A stretch of 64,000 bases of DNA, taken from assembly GCF_016654005.1 (NCBI RefSeq), contig NZ_JAEPWN010000010.1:1-64000 (forward strand), in the 5' to 3' direction. Below the pieces are notes generated by a model that was given only the letters and a program-made list of their open reading frames with translations, was not told the DNA's origin and did not search any database. Positions 62,215 to 64,000 of the stretch are shown in pieces. The position numbers and the translations under genes are program-made. Positions within the stretch are counted from its first letter, which is position 1, and the number at the start of each line of letters is the position of its first letter. The stretch is from Brevundimonas nasdae. Lineage in GTDB: Bacteria > Pseudomonadota > Alphaproteobacteria > Caulobacterales > Caulobacteraceae.

Positions 62215-64000
62215 TTAAGCCGCGAACGCCGCCCGGATCGGTTCGACGTTGCTGCTCGGGCGTTTCACCGGCAGGTCGAAGCTGACCACGGTGCCGACGC
62301 CGGGTTCGCTTTCCATGTTCAGTTGGCCGCCGTGCATCTCGATCAGCGACTTGGTCAGGGCCAGGCCCAGGCCGGTGCCTTGCGTCGTCTTGGAGTGCTG
62401 ACCCTCGACCTGTTCGAACGGGCGGGCCAGGCGAACCAGGTCTTCGGGCGCGATGCCGATGCCGGTGTCGGCGCAGGCGACGCGGATGCGGTCGCTGCCG
62501 TCCATGGCTTCAAACCGTTTCAGCGACACAGTGATGGCGCCGCCCTCGGGCGTGAACTTCACGGCGTTGGAGATCAGGTTCAGCATGATCTGCTTCACGC
62601 CGCGGTGGTCGGCCTCGATGTCCGGGATCTCGCGCGCCTCGACATGGATCTTCAGTCCGGCGTCCTGAACCTTGCCGCGCATCAGGCGCACCGCGTCCTC
62701 GCAGACCTCGGTCATCGACACGGGTTCGTAGTGCAGGGTCATCTTGCCCGCCTCGATCTTGGCCATGTCGAGGATGTCGTTGATCAGGCTGAGCAGGTGT
62801 TGGCCCGACTTCAGGATGTCGCCTGCATAGCCCTTGTACTTGTCGTTCAGCGGCCCGAACAATTCGCCGGCCATGATCTCCGAGAAGCCGTTGATGGCGT
62901 TCAGCGGCGTGCGCAGTTCGTGGCTCATATTGGCCAGAAACTCGGACTTGGCCTGGTTGGCGGCTTCGGCGCGGGTCATGGCGACCTCGTACTTGCGGGC
63001 CAGCAGGGCCAGGTTCTCCTGGCTGCTCTCCAGCTGGATCACCATCTGGCGCAGGCTGTCGGCGGCGCGGTGCAGTTCGACTTCCTGGCGCTTGATGGCG
63101 GTGATGTCGGCGGCGGTGACGACAGAGCCGCCTTCGGAGGTGAACCGCTCGGACAGCTGCAGCCAGCGCCCGTCGTGCAGTTCGACCTCGCGCAGGCCCG
63201 CCCGGCCGTCGGCGGGGGCGTGTTCGGCCTTGATGGCCAGGGCGGCGATGCGGTTCAGTTCATCCTTCTGGGCGCCGCGACGCACGACGCCGGGGCCGAA
63301 GCCGAAGGCGTCCTCGAACGCCTGGTTCCACAGGATCAGACGACCCTGGCGGTCGAACAGGACGAAGGCGTCCGAAATGCTTTCGACCCCGTCGCGCAGA
63401 CGACTTTCGGCCGCCTGTGCCGCCGCCTTGGCGCGGCGCGCCTCGGTGATGTCCAGCGCCACGCCCAGAATGGCGGTGTAGCCCGTGTCGCCGCGCACGC
63501 CGCGCGCCTGACCCCGCGCGTCGATCCAGCGGGTGCGGCCGACCTCGTCCGGGACAGGGAAGGTGACGGCGAAGGCGCCATAGGCCGCAGCCTGGCGCAG
63601 GGCGTGTTTCACCTCTTCGCGGAAGCGGGGGTGGATGCGGGCCAGCACGGTTTCCGCCTTGACCGCGCCGCCGCTCTCGAAGCCCAGCAGAGTGGCCATA
63701 TAGTCCGACAGGGTGACTTCCTCGCCCGCCAGATCCCATTCCCAGACGCCGCATTTCGCGGCCTCGACGGCGACGCGGAAGCGCTTCTCGGACGAGGCCC
63801 ATTCGCGGCTCATCCGCGCCTGGGACACGCGTTGCAGCAGGACCAGCAGCAACATGCCGATGCCCAGAAACAGCGGCACGGCCAGGATCCAGGCGTCGTT
63901 GATCATGGCCCGCCCGCCTGTCAGCGGGGCGGGAGAGGCGGCGATGGCGATCAGGCCGTGCTGGTCCAGAGCTTCGGCATAGATGTTCGTCGTGGCGTCG
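62215..64000 (-). CDS. pleC: PleC-like sensor histidine kinase (N-terminus beyond window)
   Basis: The visible part is about 595 residues; the gene continues past the right end, since the frame upstream of ATG 63906 stays open to base 64000. A membrane helix (ILAVPLFLGIGMLLLVLLQR) follows the open upstream part. Two PAS-like domains come next, then the phosphoacceptor block NMSHELRTPLNAINGFSEIM, and an HATPase with LNLISNAVKFTPEGG, ADTGIGIAPEDL and GTGLGLALTKSL. The kinase core matches Caulobacter PleC closely in many stretches (GYAGDILKSGQHLLSLINDI). PleC controls polar development through DivK and PleD; paralogues exist, so the symbol is provisional. Confidence 0.85.
   Translation of the reverse strand, partial: DATTNIYAEALDQHGLIAIAASPAPLTGGRAMINDAWILAVPLFLGIGMLLLVLLQRVSQARMSREWASSEKRFRVAVEAAKCGVWEWDLAGEEVTLSDYMATLLGFESGGAVKAETVLARIHPRFREEVKHALRQAAAYGAFAVTFPVPDEVGRTRWIDARGQARGVRGDTGYTAILGVALDITEARRAKAAAQAAESRLRDGVESISDAFVLFDRQGRLILWNQAFEDAFGFGPGVVRRGAQKDELNRIAALAIKAEHAPADGRAGLREVELHDGRWLQLSERFTSEGGSVVTAADITAIKRQEVELHRAADSLRQMVIQLESSQENLALLARKYEVAMTRAEAANQAKSEFLANMSHELRTPLNAINGFSEIMAGELFGPLNDKYKGYAGDILKSGQHLLSLINDILDMAKIEAGKMTLHYEPVSMTEVCEDAVRLMRGKVQDAGLKIHVEAREIPDIEADHRGVKQIMLNLISNAVKFTPEGGAITVSLKRFEAMDGSDRIRVACADTGIGIAPEDLVRLARPFEQVEGQHSKTTQGTGLGLALTKSLIEMHGGQLNMESEPGVGTVVSFDLPVKRPSSNVEPIRAAFAA

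Overview
The window is GC-rich DNA from an alphaproteobacterium, most likely Caulobacteraceae (Brevundimonas or a close relative). The reasons are the many TonB-dependent receptors with sphingomonad/caulobacterial-style plug sequences, a PleC-like cell-cycle histidine kinase at the right edge, an RpoE-ChrR module, an archaic chaperone-usher pilus operon, and Tat-type signal sequences on several periplasmic hydrolases. The genus is inferred from sequence style only.

Layout. (1) 267-8217, all minus strand: a heme/iron uptake unit running sigma factor (FecI type), FecR, TonB-dependent heme receptor, heme oxygenase, ExbB, ExbD, TonB. The receptor carries an extra C-terminal Omp25-like beta-barrel. 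(2) 8301-13877: an RpoE-type sigma/ChrR/DUF1295 operon, divergent from a flavin amine oxidase/DUF1365/cyclopropane-fatty-acid-synthase operon. This is the known singlet-oxygen, membrane-lipid stress set, but the ChrR here lacks the two cysteines of its zinc site. (3) 13878-14215: a 338-bp IS5-family (IS427-like) deletion derivative with matched ends and CTAG target duplications. (4) 14307-39105: an accessory uptake and catabolism region. It holds two Tat-exported gamma-glutamyltransferase-fold hydrolases, three TonB-dependent receptors, an MFS carrier, a type-B carboxylesterase, a TetR regulator, an acyl-CoA ligase, an SDR, a thiolase, and M28 and M14 peptidases. (5) 39106-39605: a second degenerate IS5-family element, again at a CTAG that forms the stop codon of the gene before it. 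(6) 39679-42331: UDP-glucose dehydrogenase and UDP-glucuronate 4-epimerase, a possible IS3 scrap, and tRNA-Arg(ACG). (7) 42444-49370: an archaic (Csu-like) chaperone-usher pilus operon flanked by two LuxR-type regulators. (8) 49431-64000: a small membrane protein, a GH18-like/NodB deacetylase/GT2 fusion, a metallophosphatase/5'-nucleotidase, a TonB-dependent receptor, an AlaC-like aminotransferase, a flavin reductase with an unusual N-terminal domain, a thiolase, an AT-richer orphan gene, and a PleC-like kinase that runs off the right end.

How the genes work together. In region 1, the sigma factor and FecR probably sense receptor occupancy through the receptor's STN domain, ExbBD-TonB supplies energy, and the heme oxygenase releases iron. 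In region 2, both divergent operons probably respond to the same sigma factor, because the interval between them carries RpoE-like promoter elements. In region 4, the pairing of outer-membrane receptors with exported hydrolases suggests that peptide- or ester-linked compounds are taken up and cut in the periplasm, and that a released carboxylic acid is CoA-activated and partly beta-oxidised. The substrate is unknown and the pathway is incomplete here: no acyl-CoA dehydrogenase or enoyl-CoA hydratase is present.

The strongest unusual observations are the receptor-Omp25 fusion, the ChrR variant without zinc cysteines, two GGT-fold enzymes that lack the substrate-carboxylate arginine, two IS remnants inserted at CTAG stop codons, and a terminator-like hairpin between the major pilin and its assembly genes. 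No wholly new system can be claimed from sequence alone.
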